Assembly: GCA_963559605.1 (NCBI GenBank)
Contig: CAUWLL010000001.1
Coordinates: forward strand, 80,695 to 144,694
Direction: 5' to 3'
Length of the DNA stretch: 64,000 nucleotides
DNA from: Dorea_D sp963559605
GTDB taxonomy: Bacteria > Bacillota > Clostridia > Lachnospirales > Lachnospiraceae
The translations under genes and the position numbers were made by a program. The notes under the pieces are model-generated. The model saw nothing but the letters and a program-made list of their open reading frames with translations. It made no database searches and was not told the DNA's origin. Within the stretch, counting starts at the first letter, position 1, and every line of letters begins with the position of its first letter. Of this stretch, positions 8,196 to 16,206 are shown piece by piece.

Positions 8196-10210
8196 TATAC
8201 AATCCTCTTAAATTTCTTTTCCAATTCCCGTTTCGACATAGAGATGATCGTCGGTCTGCCATGGGGACAATGATACGGGTTGTCCAGCAGTAGTAATTCA
8301 CCGATCAGCGCGTCCACCTCCCGGGCAGAAAGCTTCATGTTCCCCTTTACCGCCGCCTTACAGGACATGGATGCAATCTTCTCATCGATCAGATCTGACG
8401 TCTGATTACGGTTTACTTCGTCTGACAGGCTGTCCAGCATCTCCATAAAAAGCTCCTTTTTCGCAATACCGAATAAATTATCCGGTACACTTCTCACTGC
8501 ATAAGAGTCCTGTCCAAATTCTTCGATTTCAAACCCGATCCTCGTAAACTGATCCAGATATGTATTCAGAAGCTGTGCTTCCTTCATCGTCAGATTTAAA
8601 ATCATGGGCGGACTGAGCATCTGTGAGGTAAACTCCCGGCTCTTCATATGCTTTAAAGTATTCTCATAAAGCACTCTCTCGTGCGCCGCATGCTGATCGA
8701 TAATGTACAGGTTATCGTCATACTGTACCAGCCAATAAGTGTCAAACACCTGCCCGATCAACGTATACTCTGCCCGGATCTCCCGGTCTAATAACTTCGC
8801 TTCAAAGAGATCCATCTGCTTTTCTTCTTGTTTTTCTTCCTGCTTCTCTTTCGGCTTCTCTTCTTGCTTCTCCTCCGGCGCATATCTCGTCACCGCCTCA
8901 CGGATCCGGTCTGCCTGACGTTCCGGTTTGTATATTTCCGACGGTCCTTTTACTTCCGCAGAAGAATTTTGCTGATGATAAGATTCTACCCGTTGTTTCA
9001 TCCGCTCCATAAAATACGCCAGATCTTCTTCCGGCTTATCGGCGCCCGGTCGGACGGCAGGTTTTGTACCTGTCGTTTTTTCCGGCTTCCTCTCTGTCTC
9101 ATATGCCGGCTGCCCTGCCCGGGACGTCGGCAAAATCGTCCGATGTTGCAGGGGGCTTTTCTGTGCCGGATTTTGTCGTTTTTCCGTCTGCGGAACATCC
9201 AGCGCCACCTCTGGGATCAATTCTTTTTCATGCAGGCTTGCATTCACTGCCTCATAAACCCCGTTGTATACTTCCTGCTGGTTATTAAACCGAAGCTCCA
9301 TCTTCGTAGGATGTACGTTCACATCCACATGGCCGCCTTCGATCTCTATATGAAGCACCGTAAAAGGATATTTGTGCTGCATAGAAAAATCCTTATAGGC
9401 ATCCTCAATGGCTTTGGAAATGATATTGCTTTTTACATATCTGCCGTTTACGAAATAATTCTCAAAATTACGGTTTCCTCTGGAAATGAGCGGCGCGCCG
9501 ATAAACCCGGTAATATGGACTCCGTTTTTGTGATAGTCTGCCGCCAGAAGATTCGCGGCAATCTCCCTGCCGTATATATGGTAGATCACATCCCGCAGAT
9601 TCCCGTTTCCGGACGTATGTAATCTGGATTGTCCGTTATTTATAAACTGAAAGGAAATGTCCGGGTGGGACAAGGCAAGTCTTGTCATCAGATCTCCCAC
9701 ATGGCTCGCTTCTGTCATAGCCGTCTTCAAAAACTTCCGTCTTGCCGGAACGTTATAAAACAATTGACGGATTAGAAACGTAGTCCCGTCCGGCGCTCCC
9801 GTTTCTTCCAGAACTTCTTCTTTTCCGCCTGCAATTCGGTAACGGGTTCCAAAGGGCGTATCCTTCGTCTTTGTGATTAGTTCCACCTGAGACACTGCCG
9901 CAATACTGGAAAGCGCTTCCCCGCGAAATCCAAGCGAGGCAATATCCGTAAGGTCGTCCACACTTCGGATTTTACTGGTGGAATGCCTGAGAAATGCTCC
10001 CGGTACGTCTTCCTTATCGATGCCACAGCCGTTATCCGCAATACGCATAAAGGAAATACCGCCCTCTTTGATCTCCACCGTCACTGCCGCCGCTCCTGCG
10101 TCAATGGCGTTTTCCACCAGCTCTTTCACAACCGAGGCGGGACGTTCCACCACCTCTCCGGCGGCAATCTTATCAATTGTTATCTGGTCTAATACTTGTA
10201 TCTTTCCCAT
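8195..10210 (-). CDS. mutL: DNA mismatch repair protein MutL (endonuclease type)
   Basis: MutL couples mismatch recognition by MutS to strand incision. The N-terminal GHKL ATPase is complete (LVENAIDAGA, DNGCGI, GFRGEAL). The C-terminal domain carries the endonuclease metal motif DQHAAHERVLYE at residues 505-516, with the partner motifs SCKAAVKG and CPHGRP, so the strand is nicked by MutL itself as in organisms without MutH. Between the domains is a low-complexity K/E/Q linker (about 430-465) encoded by an imperfect repeat near 8820-8880. The linker ends in QMDLF (465-469), which resembles a beta-clamp-binding motif. The gene starts 1 bp after the mutS stop. Confidence 0.97.
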   Translation of the reverse strand: MGKIQVLDQITIDKIAAGEVVERPASVVKELVENAIDAGAAAVTVEIKEGGISFMRIADNGCGIDKEDVPGAFLRHSTSKIRSVDDLTDIASLGFRGEALSSIAAVSQVELITKTKDTPFGTRYRIAGGKEEVLEETGAPDGTTFLIRQLFYNVPARRKFLKTAMTEASHVGDLMTRLALSHPDISFQFINNGQSRLHTSGNGNLRDVIYHIYGREIAANLLAADYHKNGVHITGFIGAPLISRGNRNFENYFVNGRYVKSNIISKAIEDAYKDFSMQHKYPFTVLHIEIEGGHVDVNVHPTKMELRFNNQQEVYNGVYEAVNASLHEKELIPEVALDVPQTEKRQNPAQKSPLQHRTILPTSRAGQPAYETERKPEKTTGTKPAVRPGADKPEEDLAYFMERMKQRVESYHQQNSSAEVKGPSEIYKPERQADRIREAVTRYAPEEKQEEKPKEKQEEKQEEKQMDLFEAKLLDREIRAEYTLIGQVFDTYWLVQYDDNLYIIDQHAAHERVLYENTLKHMKSREFTSQMLSPPMILNLTMKEAQLLNTYLDQFTRIGFEIEEFGQDSYAVRSVPDNLFGIAKKELFMEMLDSLSDEVNRNQTSDLIDEKIASMSCKAAVKGNMKLSAREVDALIGELLLLDNPYHCPHGRPTIISMSKRELEKKFKRIV
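8804..8818 (-). other. Putative beta-clamp-binding motif codons in mutL (QMDLF)
   Basis: These codons encode MutL residues 465-469, QMDLF, at the end of the flexible linker just before the C-terminal domain. The pattern fits the general clamp-binding consensus QL[S/D]LF. MutS has the close match QMSLF in its tail. Confidence 0.5.
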
Positions 10211-10211
10211 G

Positions 10212-12857
10212 TTACCACCTGTTTTTTAATTTGTTTTGCAGTCGGTAGATCGTGTTCAGCGCATCGATCGGCGTCAAATTGCCCACGTCCAGATTCTGAA
10301 GCTCTGTCAGCACATCATCATCTTTCACGGTATCAAATAAAGACATCTGCGCCAAATCCACCTCGTCATATTTCTTCGTTTTTCCTTTCGGCTCACTGCC
10401 CTGAACCGCAATGTCTTTGATGCGGGTGGTAATATCCGCATCCACCAATTCCTCCACGATCTCTTTCGCCCGGTCTGTCACCGAAGACGGCACACCGGCA
10501 AGGCGGGCAACCTGAATCCCGTAACTTTTATCCGCGCCGCCTTTTACAATCTTTCGAAGGAAAATAATATCATCGCCTTTTTCTTTTACGGCGATACAGT
10601 AATTATTCACATTGTCGATCTTGCCTTCCAGCTCGGTCAGTTCATGGTAGTGGGTGGCAAATAATGTTTTCGCTCCCAGCAGTTTGCTGTTGCTGACGTG
10701 CTCGATCACTGCCCAGGCAATGCTCAGCCCGTCAAACGTACTGGTTCCGCGGCCGATCTCATCCAAGATCAAAAGACTTTTACTTGTTGCATTTCTTAAA
10801 ATATTGGCAACCTCTGTCATTTCCACCATAAAGGTACTCTGACCGCTTGCCAGATCGTCAGACGCTCCGACTCTTGTAAAGATCCGGTCCACCAGTCCAA
10901 TATCCGCAGAAGATGCCGGAACGAAAGAACCGATCTGCGCCATCAGGACAATGAGCGCCGTCTGTCTCATATAGGTGGATTTCCCCGCCATATTCGGTCC
11001 GGTAATAATAGAGATCCGTTTCTTCCTGTCATCCAGATACGTATCATTGGTGATAAACATGTCGTTTGGGATCATCTTTTCCACCACCGGATGCCGTCCG
11101 TCTTTAATGTCGATCACACCTTTTTCATTCATGTGCGGACGCACATAATTATTCTGCTCTGCCACCAGTGCAAGCGAGGAAAAGGTATCGATCTGTGCCA
11201 CTGCCTTGGCGGTTGCCTGAATACGAACGACTTCTTTCGCTATAGTATCTCGCACCTGACAGTATAATTCGTACTCCAGTGCATATAGTTTATCCTCTGC
11301 TCCGAGAATGGTATCTTCCAGTTCTTTTAGCTCCGGGATAATATAACGCTCTGCATTTGCCAGCGTCTGCTTTCTTGTATAGTAATCCGGCACCATATTT
11401 TTGAAAGAATTTGTCACTTCCAGATAGTAACCGAACACTTTGTTGTATTTGATACGGAGGTTTTTGATCCCCGTCTTTTCCCGCTCTTCGGCTTCCAGTT
11501 TCGCCAGCCACTCTTTCCCGTCAGATTTTGCCGTCCGCAGCTTATCTACTTCCGCATTGTAGCCGTCTCTTATGATCCCGCCCTCTTTCATGGCAATGGG
11601 CGGCTCTTCCTTAATGGCGTTTCGGATAAGCTCACACAGATCTTCCAGAGGGTCTAACTCCTTATACAGCTTTTGATTCAATGTACTTTTCATATCCGAC
11701 AAAATACATTTGATATGGGGAAGCATAGAAAGGGAGCTTTCAAATGCGATCAAGTCTCTCGGATTGGCAGTCTGGTACGTCACCTTGCTTACCAGACGTT
11801 CCAGGTCATACACCGGAGTCAGATATTCTCGGATCTCCTCCCGCAAGATCGCCTGATTTTTAAATTCTTCCACCGCGTCCAGTCTGTCGTCAATACGCTT
11901 CCTGTCAATCAGCGGCTGCTCAATATATTTTCTTAAATTTCTTGCTCCCATAGCAGTCTTTGTCTTATCCAACACCCACAAAAGAGAACCCTTTTTCTGT
12001 TTCTCTCGCAGTGTTTCGCAAAGCTCCAGATTCCTTCTGGTAGAGCTGTCCAAAAGCATATATTTTCCTGTCATATAAGGCGTCAGCTTCGACATATGAG
12101 AAAGAGACGTTTTCTGAGTATCCAGAAGATAATGAAGCAGCGCTCCTGCGGCAATCGTTCCGCATTCATAGTCCGAAAGTCCAAGTCCTTCCAAAGTCCC
12201 ACAGTGAAAATGCTCTTTTAAGGTCTGCGCACAGACGGCGTCGTCAAAATACCAAGGCTCTTGTGCATAAATCGTAATGCCAAGCCGTTCCTTTAAGTCA
12301 TCCACATCCATACCGCTCATATAAAAAGCCTCATTGCAAATAAGCTCTGAGGGCATGAATCTGTAAATCTCATCAAACAGCTTGTTGCTGTTGTCAATCT
12401 CTGTCACAAAATAATCACCGGTAGTTACGTCTGCCACAGACACGCCGTAGCGATCTGCAATGTAAGCCACACACATGAGATAGTTGTTCTTTGTCTCATC
12501 CAGCGCCTGGGTATCAAGGTTCGTTCCCGGTGTTGCAATACGGACAACTTCACGCTTTACGATTCCCTTTGCTGTCGCCGGATCCTCCACCTGCTCACAG
12601 ATGGCTACTTTATAGCCTTTGGATACCAGACGGTTCAGATACCCGTCCACCGAGTGATAAGGAACTCCGCACATGGGAGCCCGCTCTTCCAAACCACAGT
12701 TTTTCCCTGTCAATGTAATCTCAAGTTCTCTGGATGCGGTCAGCGCATCGTCAAAAAACATCTCGTAGAAATCTCCCAATCTATAAAATAAAATGCAGTC
12801 TTTATATGCTTCTTTCGTTTTCATATATTGCTGCATCATAGGTGTTAATTCAGCCAC
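10212..12857 (-). CDS. mutS: DNA mismatch repair protein MutS
   Basis: MutS recognises mismatches and small loops. The 881-residue product has the mismatch-contacting Phe-x-Glu motif in GDFYEMF (residues 28-34), the clamp and lever helices, and a C-terminal ABC-type ATPase with Walker A GPNMAGKST, signature loop SGQSTFMVEM and Walker B LLILDEIGRGTSTFDG. A tail motif QMSLF (837-841) looks like a beta-clamp site. It starts at GTG 12857 with GGAG 8 nt upstream. A promoter at 12894-12922 probably drives mutS, mutL and miaA together. Confidence 0.97.
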   Translation of the reverse strand: MAELTPMMQQYMKTKEAYKDCILFYRLGDFYEMFFDDALTASRELEITLTGKNCGLEERAPMCGVPYHSVDGYLNRLVSKGYKVAICEQVEDPATAKGIVKREVVRIATPGTNLDTQALDETKNNYLMCVAYIADRYGVSVADVTTGDYFVTEIDNSNKLFDEIYRFMPSELICNEAFYMSGMDVDDLKERLGITIYAQEPWYFDDAVCAQTLKEHFHCGTLEGLGLSDYECGTIAAGALLHYLLDTQKTSLSHMSKLTPYMTGKYMLLDSSTRRNLELCETLREKQKKGSLLWVLDKTKTAMGARNLRKYIEQPLIDRKRIDDRLDAVEEFKNQAILREEIREYLTPVYDLERLVSKVTYQTANPRDLIAFESSLSMLPHIKCILSDMKSTLNQKLYKELDPLEDLCELIRNAIKEEPPIAMKEGGIIRDGYNAEVDKLRTAKSDGKEWLAKLEAEEREKTGIKNLRIKYNKVFGYYLEVTNSFKNMVPDYYTRKQTLANAERYIIPELKELEDTILGAEDKLYALEYELYCQVRDTIAKEVVRIQATAKAVAQIDTFSSLALVAEQNNYVRPHMNEKGVIDIKDGRHPVVEKMIPNDMFITNDTYLDDRKKRISIITGPNMAGKSTYMRQTALIVLMAQIGSFVPASSADIGLVDRIFTRVGASDDLASGQSTFMVEMTEVANILRNATSKSLLILDEIGRGTSTFDGLSIAWAVIEHVSNSKLLGAKTLFATHYHELTELEGKIDNVNNYCIAVKEKGDDIIFLRKIVKGGADKSYGIQVARLAGVPSSVTDRAKEIVEELVDADITTRIKDIAVQGSEPKGKTKKYDEVDLAQMSLFDTVKDDDVLTELQNLDVGNLTPIDALNTIYRLQNKLKNRW

Positions 12858-12893
12858 AATGATTCTCCTCTTCCGATTTCATTTTTACATTTC

Positions 12894-12922
12894 ATTATAT
12901 CATTTCCCGGACAGAAAAACAA
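12894..12922 (-). promoter_or_regulatory. Sigma-A-type promoter for mutS-mutL-miaA
   Basis: On the minus strand the sequence reads TTGTTT (12917-12922), a 17-bp spacer and TATAAT (12894-12899). It lies about 37 bp upstream of the mutS GTG and downstream of the small membrane protein gene. Confidence 0.7.
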
Positions 12923-12948
12923 TCATTATAAAATATATATACAGAAAG

Positions 12949-13365
12949 TTAAAACACATGATACCGCGGTTTTTCCTCCCCGAACAGCCAATATCCCAGA
13001 TACCCGCTCAAAATGATCCCTGCTGCGCAAAGCCCGGAAAATATCACGGTAAACTGTAAGCAAATCTGTCCGAACAGTTGAAAAGGCAATCGGCTGTAGT
13101 CCCACACATGAAGCTGCAGCCATTTATTCACGATCATCCCCGTAATAAACTCCGCCGCCGTCACAAAAATCGTACATCTTAATACTTGACGCCATAAGGG
13201 ATCTTTCCAGCCTACCATCTTCCCCTGTACGAAGAAAAACAGAAAGCACACGCCTCCAAGTACAAACATACTGATATGGGAAAACCCGCGAAACATCAAT
13301 TCAAAACTATAATAAAGGCTGCCGCCTGTTATCCAGAAAAACAAATACTCCATCCATCTTTTCAT
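12949..13365 (-). CDS. Putative ABC transporter permease-like membrane protein (CmpB-type)
   Basis: A 138-residue membrane protein with four predicted transmembrane helices (around 6-24, 29-47, 66-84 and 100-125). The segment WDYSRLPFQLFGQICLQF resembles the family annotated as putative ABC transporter permease (ABC_trans_CmpB), which is common and uncharacterised in Clostridia. No ABC ATPase lies next to it. Its ATG follows directly on the T-run of the miaB terminator, and the only ribosome-site-like sequence (GAGGA) lies inside that hairpin. Function unknown. Confidence 0.75.
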   Translation of the reverse strand: MKRWMEYLFFWITGGSLYYSFELMFRGFSHISMFVLGGVCFLFFFVQGKMVGWKDPLWRQVLRCTIFVTAAEFITGMIVNKWLQLHVWDYSRLPFQLFGQICLQFTVIFSGLCAAGIILSGYLGYWLFGEEKPRYHVF

Positions 13366-13369
13366 GAAA

Positions 13370-13414
13370 AAAACGTCCTCACTATCTATTCTTACTACAT
13401 AGTTTGGACGTTTT
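13370..13414 (-). terminator. Terminator of miaB, overlapping the next gene's ribosome site
   Basis: A 9-bp stem (AAAACGTCC at 13370-13378 with GGACGTTTT at 13406-13414) is followed on the minus strand by a run of seven T, ending 5 bases before the ATG at 13365. The loop of 27 nt contains a further ACTAT/ATAGT pair. The 3' arm carries GAGGA, the only Shine-Dalgarno candidate for the downstream gene. Confidence 0.75.
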
Positions 13415-13441
13415 CCTTTAGAATATAGGTGGTAGATTCTG

Positions 13442-14884
13442 CTACCGGCATTCTCCGATATAATAAAATCCTTTACACTCTGTCAAATGTACGTTCACAT
13501 AACTTCCGATCAATTCCTCGCTTCCGTGGAAATGTACCAGCAGGTTATTGCTCATACGCCCAGTCACCATAGACGGATCGTGATCGCTTACGGATTCCAC
13601 CAGCACTTCGGCATCCTGCCCCTCATGGACGGCGCACACTTCGGCGGCAATGGTCTGCACCTCTGTAAGCAGACGGTCAAAACGATCTTTCACCACGTCC
13701 GCCGGAACCTGTTCTTCCATGGCGGCAGCAGGCGTTCCGGTTCTCTTAGAGTAGATAAAGGTAAATGCACTGTCATAGCGTACCTTTCTCACAATATCAA
13801 GCGTTTCCTGAAAATCTTCTTCTGTTTCCCCCGGAAATCCCACGATAATATCTGTGGTCAGAGAAAGATCCGGTACTGCCTTTCGAATCTTCTCTACCAG
13901 CGTCAGATAGGATTCTTTCGTGTAACGGCGGTTCATCTTCTCCAGGATCCGGCTGCTCCCGGACTGTACGGGAAGATGCAGATGCTTACAGATTTTCCGG
14001 GATTTTCCCATCACCTCAATAAGCTCATCTGATAAATCCTTAGGATGGGATGTCATAAACCGGATGCGTTTTAATCCCTCGATTTTTTCAACTTCCTCCA
14101 GAAGCTTCGCGAACGTCACAGGCGTCTCCAGATTCTTCCCGTAAGAATTCACATTTTGTCCCAAAAGCATGACTTCCGACACACCGTCTGCCACAAGACG
14201 TTCGATCTCACGGATAATATCCTCCGGCTTCCGGCTTCTCTCCCGCCCTCTCACATAAGGTACGATACAATAGCTGCAAAAATTATTACAGCCAAACATA
14301 ATATTTACACCGGATTTAAACATGTATTTCCGTTCGTTCGGCAAATCCTCTACGATTTTATCCGTATCTTTCCACACATCAATGACCGGTTTCCCGGATT
14401 CCAGACGATTACACAGAAGCTCTGCAAACTTGTAGATATTGTGAGTTCCGAAGATAATATCTACAAAAGAATAGCTTTTCTTTAACTTCTCGATCACTTC
14501 CGGCTCCTGCATCATACAGCCACAAAGCCCGATCATCATATGCGGATTCTGTTTCTTTCTCGGCTTTAACTGTCCAAGTCTCCCGTAAACTCTAGTATTG
14601 GCATTCTCGCGCACCGTACACGTATTATAGATGACAAAGTCCGCTTCCTCTTCCAATGCCTCCTCGAAACCTGCTTCCAGCAGAATCCCTCTTAATTTCT
14701 CCGAGTCTCTGGCATTCATCTGACAGCCAAAGGTTGTCACACAAAACGTAAGCTTTCTGCCGAGTTTCTCTTCTTTTTCTGCTATGTACTGCTTCGTCTT
14801 TTCTATGTAATAATACTGTCTCCGCGGCTCTTCGAAAGGCGCTTCCTGAGACAAATCCACTGTTTTTTTCTGTATATTTTCCAT
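13442..14884 (-). CDS. miaB: tRNA-2-methylthio-N6-dimethylallyladenosine synthase
   Basis: MiaB is a radical-SAM methylthiotransferase that converts i6A37 of tRNA to ms2i6A37 after MiaA has acted. The auxiliary cluster cysteines are in TFGCQMNARDSEK, NTCTVRE and GLCGCMMQ, the radical-SAM motif is CNNFCSYC, and the C-terminal TRAM domain ends in HLTECKGFYYIGE. I use the ATG at 14884, which has AAGGAG upstream; the frame remains open for 33 further codons but those residues have no family match. Length is then 480 residues. It follows the 5-FCL gene by 14 bp and ends at a strong hairpin. Confidence 0.96.
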   Translation of the reverse strand: MENIQKKTVDLSQEAPFEEPRRQYYYIEKTKQYIAEKEEKLGRKLTFCVTTFGCQMNARDSEKLRGILLEAGFEEALEEEADFVIYNTCTVRENANTRVYGRLGQLKPRKKQNPHMMIGLCGCMMQEPEVIEKLKKSYSFVDIIFGTHNIYKFAELLCNRLESGKPVIDVWKDTDKIVEDLPNERKYMFKSGVNIMFGCNNFCSYCIVPYVRGRERSRKPEDIIREIERLVADGVSEVMLLGQNVNSYGKNLETPVTFAKLLEEVEKIEGLKRIRFMTSHPKDLSDELIEVMGKSRKICKHLHLPVQSGSSRILEKMNRRYTKESYLTLVEKIRKAVPDLSLTTDIIVGFPGETEEDFQETLDIVRKVRYDSAFTFIYSKRTGTPAAAMEEQVPADVVKDRFDRLLTEVQTIAAEVCAVHEGQDAEVLVESVSDHDPSMVTGRMSNNLLVHFHGSEELIGSYVNVHLTECKGFYYIGECR

Positions 14885-14898
14885 CTTACCTCTGCTCC

Positions 14899-15459
14899 TT
14901 ATCCTAATATCCGTGTTTCCGTGATCAACGATTGCGGGCGAATGTCCGTCTCCTCTGCCGGGATCTTCTCCACCATCTGACATTCAAACGCAAGTGCCAT
15001 GGTCCAAAATCCTCCATGCTTTTTCAAATATCTGTCATAATATCCCCTGCCGTAGCCAATGCGGTTTCTGGACACATCAAAGGCAACCCCCGGCAGGATC
15101 ATCAGCGTCCGCAAAGAATCGTAAGAATCCTCCCGAATCTCCGAAACAGGCGGCTCCGGGATGCCAAAGGTTCCTTTCGTAAGCTCCGTCAGAGACTTGA
15201 TCGGATAAAACTCCATGTTATCCCCATGAACCCTTGGAACATACAACTGTTTTCCCCGAGCCAGAGCTTCGTTTATAATCTGTCTCGTCTCAACCTCTCC
15301 GTCAAAGTCCACATAACAATAAACCGTGTCAGCCTGCATGAAGTACGGATGTGCCATTACCTTTTCGGCAATGCATGTAGAGAAGACATGTCTCCTGTCT
15401 GCCGGGTACTGTCTCCTCTTTTTCAGCACTGTCTCTCTAATTACCTTTTTTGTTTCCAA
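14899..15459 (-). CDS. 5-formyltetrahydrofolate cyclo-ligase
   Basis: This enzyme uses ATP to convert 5-formyl-THF to 5,10-methenyl-THF, recovering the storage form of folate. The family signature GYGRGYYDRYL is clear, preceded by ILPGVAFD, and the N-terminal basic helix ETVLKKRRQY is present. I place the start at TTG 15459, which has GGGAG six bases upstream and gives 186 residues, the normal family length; earlier ATGs in frame would add 30 residues lying inside the upstream gene. It overlaps the DUF896 gene by 23 bp. It complements fhs and folD, encoded about 18 kb away. Confidence 0.92.
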   Translation of the reverse strand: METKKVIRETVLKKRRQYPADRRHVFSTCIAEKVMAHPYFMQADTVYCYVDFDGEVETRQIINEALARGKQLYVPRVHGDNMEFYPIKSLTELTKGTFGIPEPPVSEIREDSYDSLRTLMILPGVAFDVSRNRIGYGRGYYDRYLKKHGGFWTMALAFECQMVEKIPAEETDIRPQSLITETRILG

Positions 15460-15658
15460 ATTTTTCTCCCAGATCTGTAATGCTTCCATCTGCTTCCTGA
15501 ATGGAAATGTTATTAAGCTGGCCGCGTAAATTTCTCTTGAAATCGTCAATATACTGCCGTCTTAATACCTTCTGCTCCCTTGCTTCTGCCTCTGTAAGTC
15601 CTTCTGCTTTTGATTTATGATACAATTCATTGATTCTTGCAATTGATTTATCATCCAT
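15437..15658 (-). CDS. DUF896 family protein (YnzC-like)
   Basis: A 73-residue protein of the DUF896/YnzC family, small helical proteins of Firmicutes with unknown biochemical role. The signature helix pair is visible: IARINELYHKSKAEGLTEAE, then EQKVLRRQYIDDFKRNLRGQL. I use the ATG at 15658 because AAAGGA lies 7 nt upstream; an ATG 33 bp earlier lacks one. The gene overlaps the 5-FCL start, indicating translational coupling. Confidence 0.9.
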   Translation of the reverse strand: MDDKSIARINELYHKSKAEGLTEAEAREQKVLRRQYIDDFKRNLRGQLNNISIQEADGSITDLGEKFGNKKGN

Positions 15659-15752
15659 TCTCTTTTGTCCTTTCCCAAGTATATTCTTCATAAAATACGT
15701 TCTTATCTTACACTATACAAACACAGAAGTCCACTTTATCTTATTACAACTT

Positions 15753-16130
15753 CTAACTGGAATAGTTTTCCAGAAATCCATAGAGCTCTTCCGTGGACTC
15801 AATATATTTTCCGTTTCGGATCTCATCCCGCACCACTGCCGGCAGCTCATCGTATAAAATATCCGTGTATTCATACGCCGTTTTCCGGTCACTTAGATAC
15901 ACTACCACATAACCGTTGACTTCCATCAGATAATAGCACCCTTCTTTCAGTGCGCTTCCGTCCGCCTCTACTGCGGATCCTGCTTCTTCCGTCACTGCTT
16001 CCTGCTGTTTTTCCGCCCGCTTTTTCGCAGACTCCTTTGCTTTCTGAAAACTCAACTGATAGGCGCAAGTGATGACCAGCACCGCAATGATTGCCGCCGT
16101 AAAAAAACCAATACCATACTTATTTCCCAT
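15753..16130 (-). CDS. Membrane-anchored protein with BofC C-terminal-like domain
   Basis: A 125-residue protein with an N-terminal membrane anchor (residues 7-26), a charged K/E/A-rich linker (29-60) and a small C-terminal domain (YLMEVNGYVVVYLSDRKTAY through YGFLENYSS). That domain resembles the C-terminal domain of BofC, the intercompartmental sporulation checkpoint protein of Bacillus. I base this on memory of the fold's motif, so treat it as probable. The topology implies that the domain faces outside the membrane. It sits between the DUF896 gene and the SpoVB-like flippase gene, in keeping with a sporulation role. Confidence 0.65.
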   Translation of the reverse strand: MGNKYGIGFFTAAIIAVLVITCAYQLSFQKAKESAKKRAEKQQEAVTEEAGSAVEADGSALKEGCYYLMEVNGYVVVYLSDRKTAYEYTDILYDELPAVVRDEIRNGKYIESTEELYGFLENYSS

Positions 16131-16206
16131 AAGGACAACTCCTTTTTTCGTATAGTATTGGCCGTTTTCTCAAAAACTATTCAAACACAAAATGTTTCAC
16201 TTCTTT

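Noticed and set aside
8828..9622. 264-codon plus-strand open frame rich in Phe, Leu and Arg
   Set aside because: It is the antisense of the mutL K/E/Q-rich linker; the odd composition comes from that repeat.
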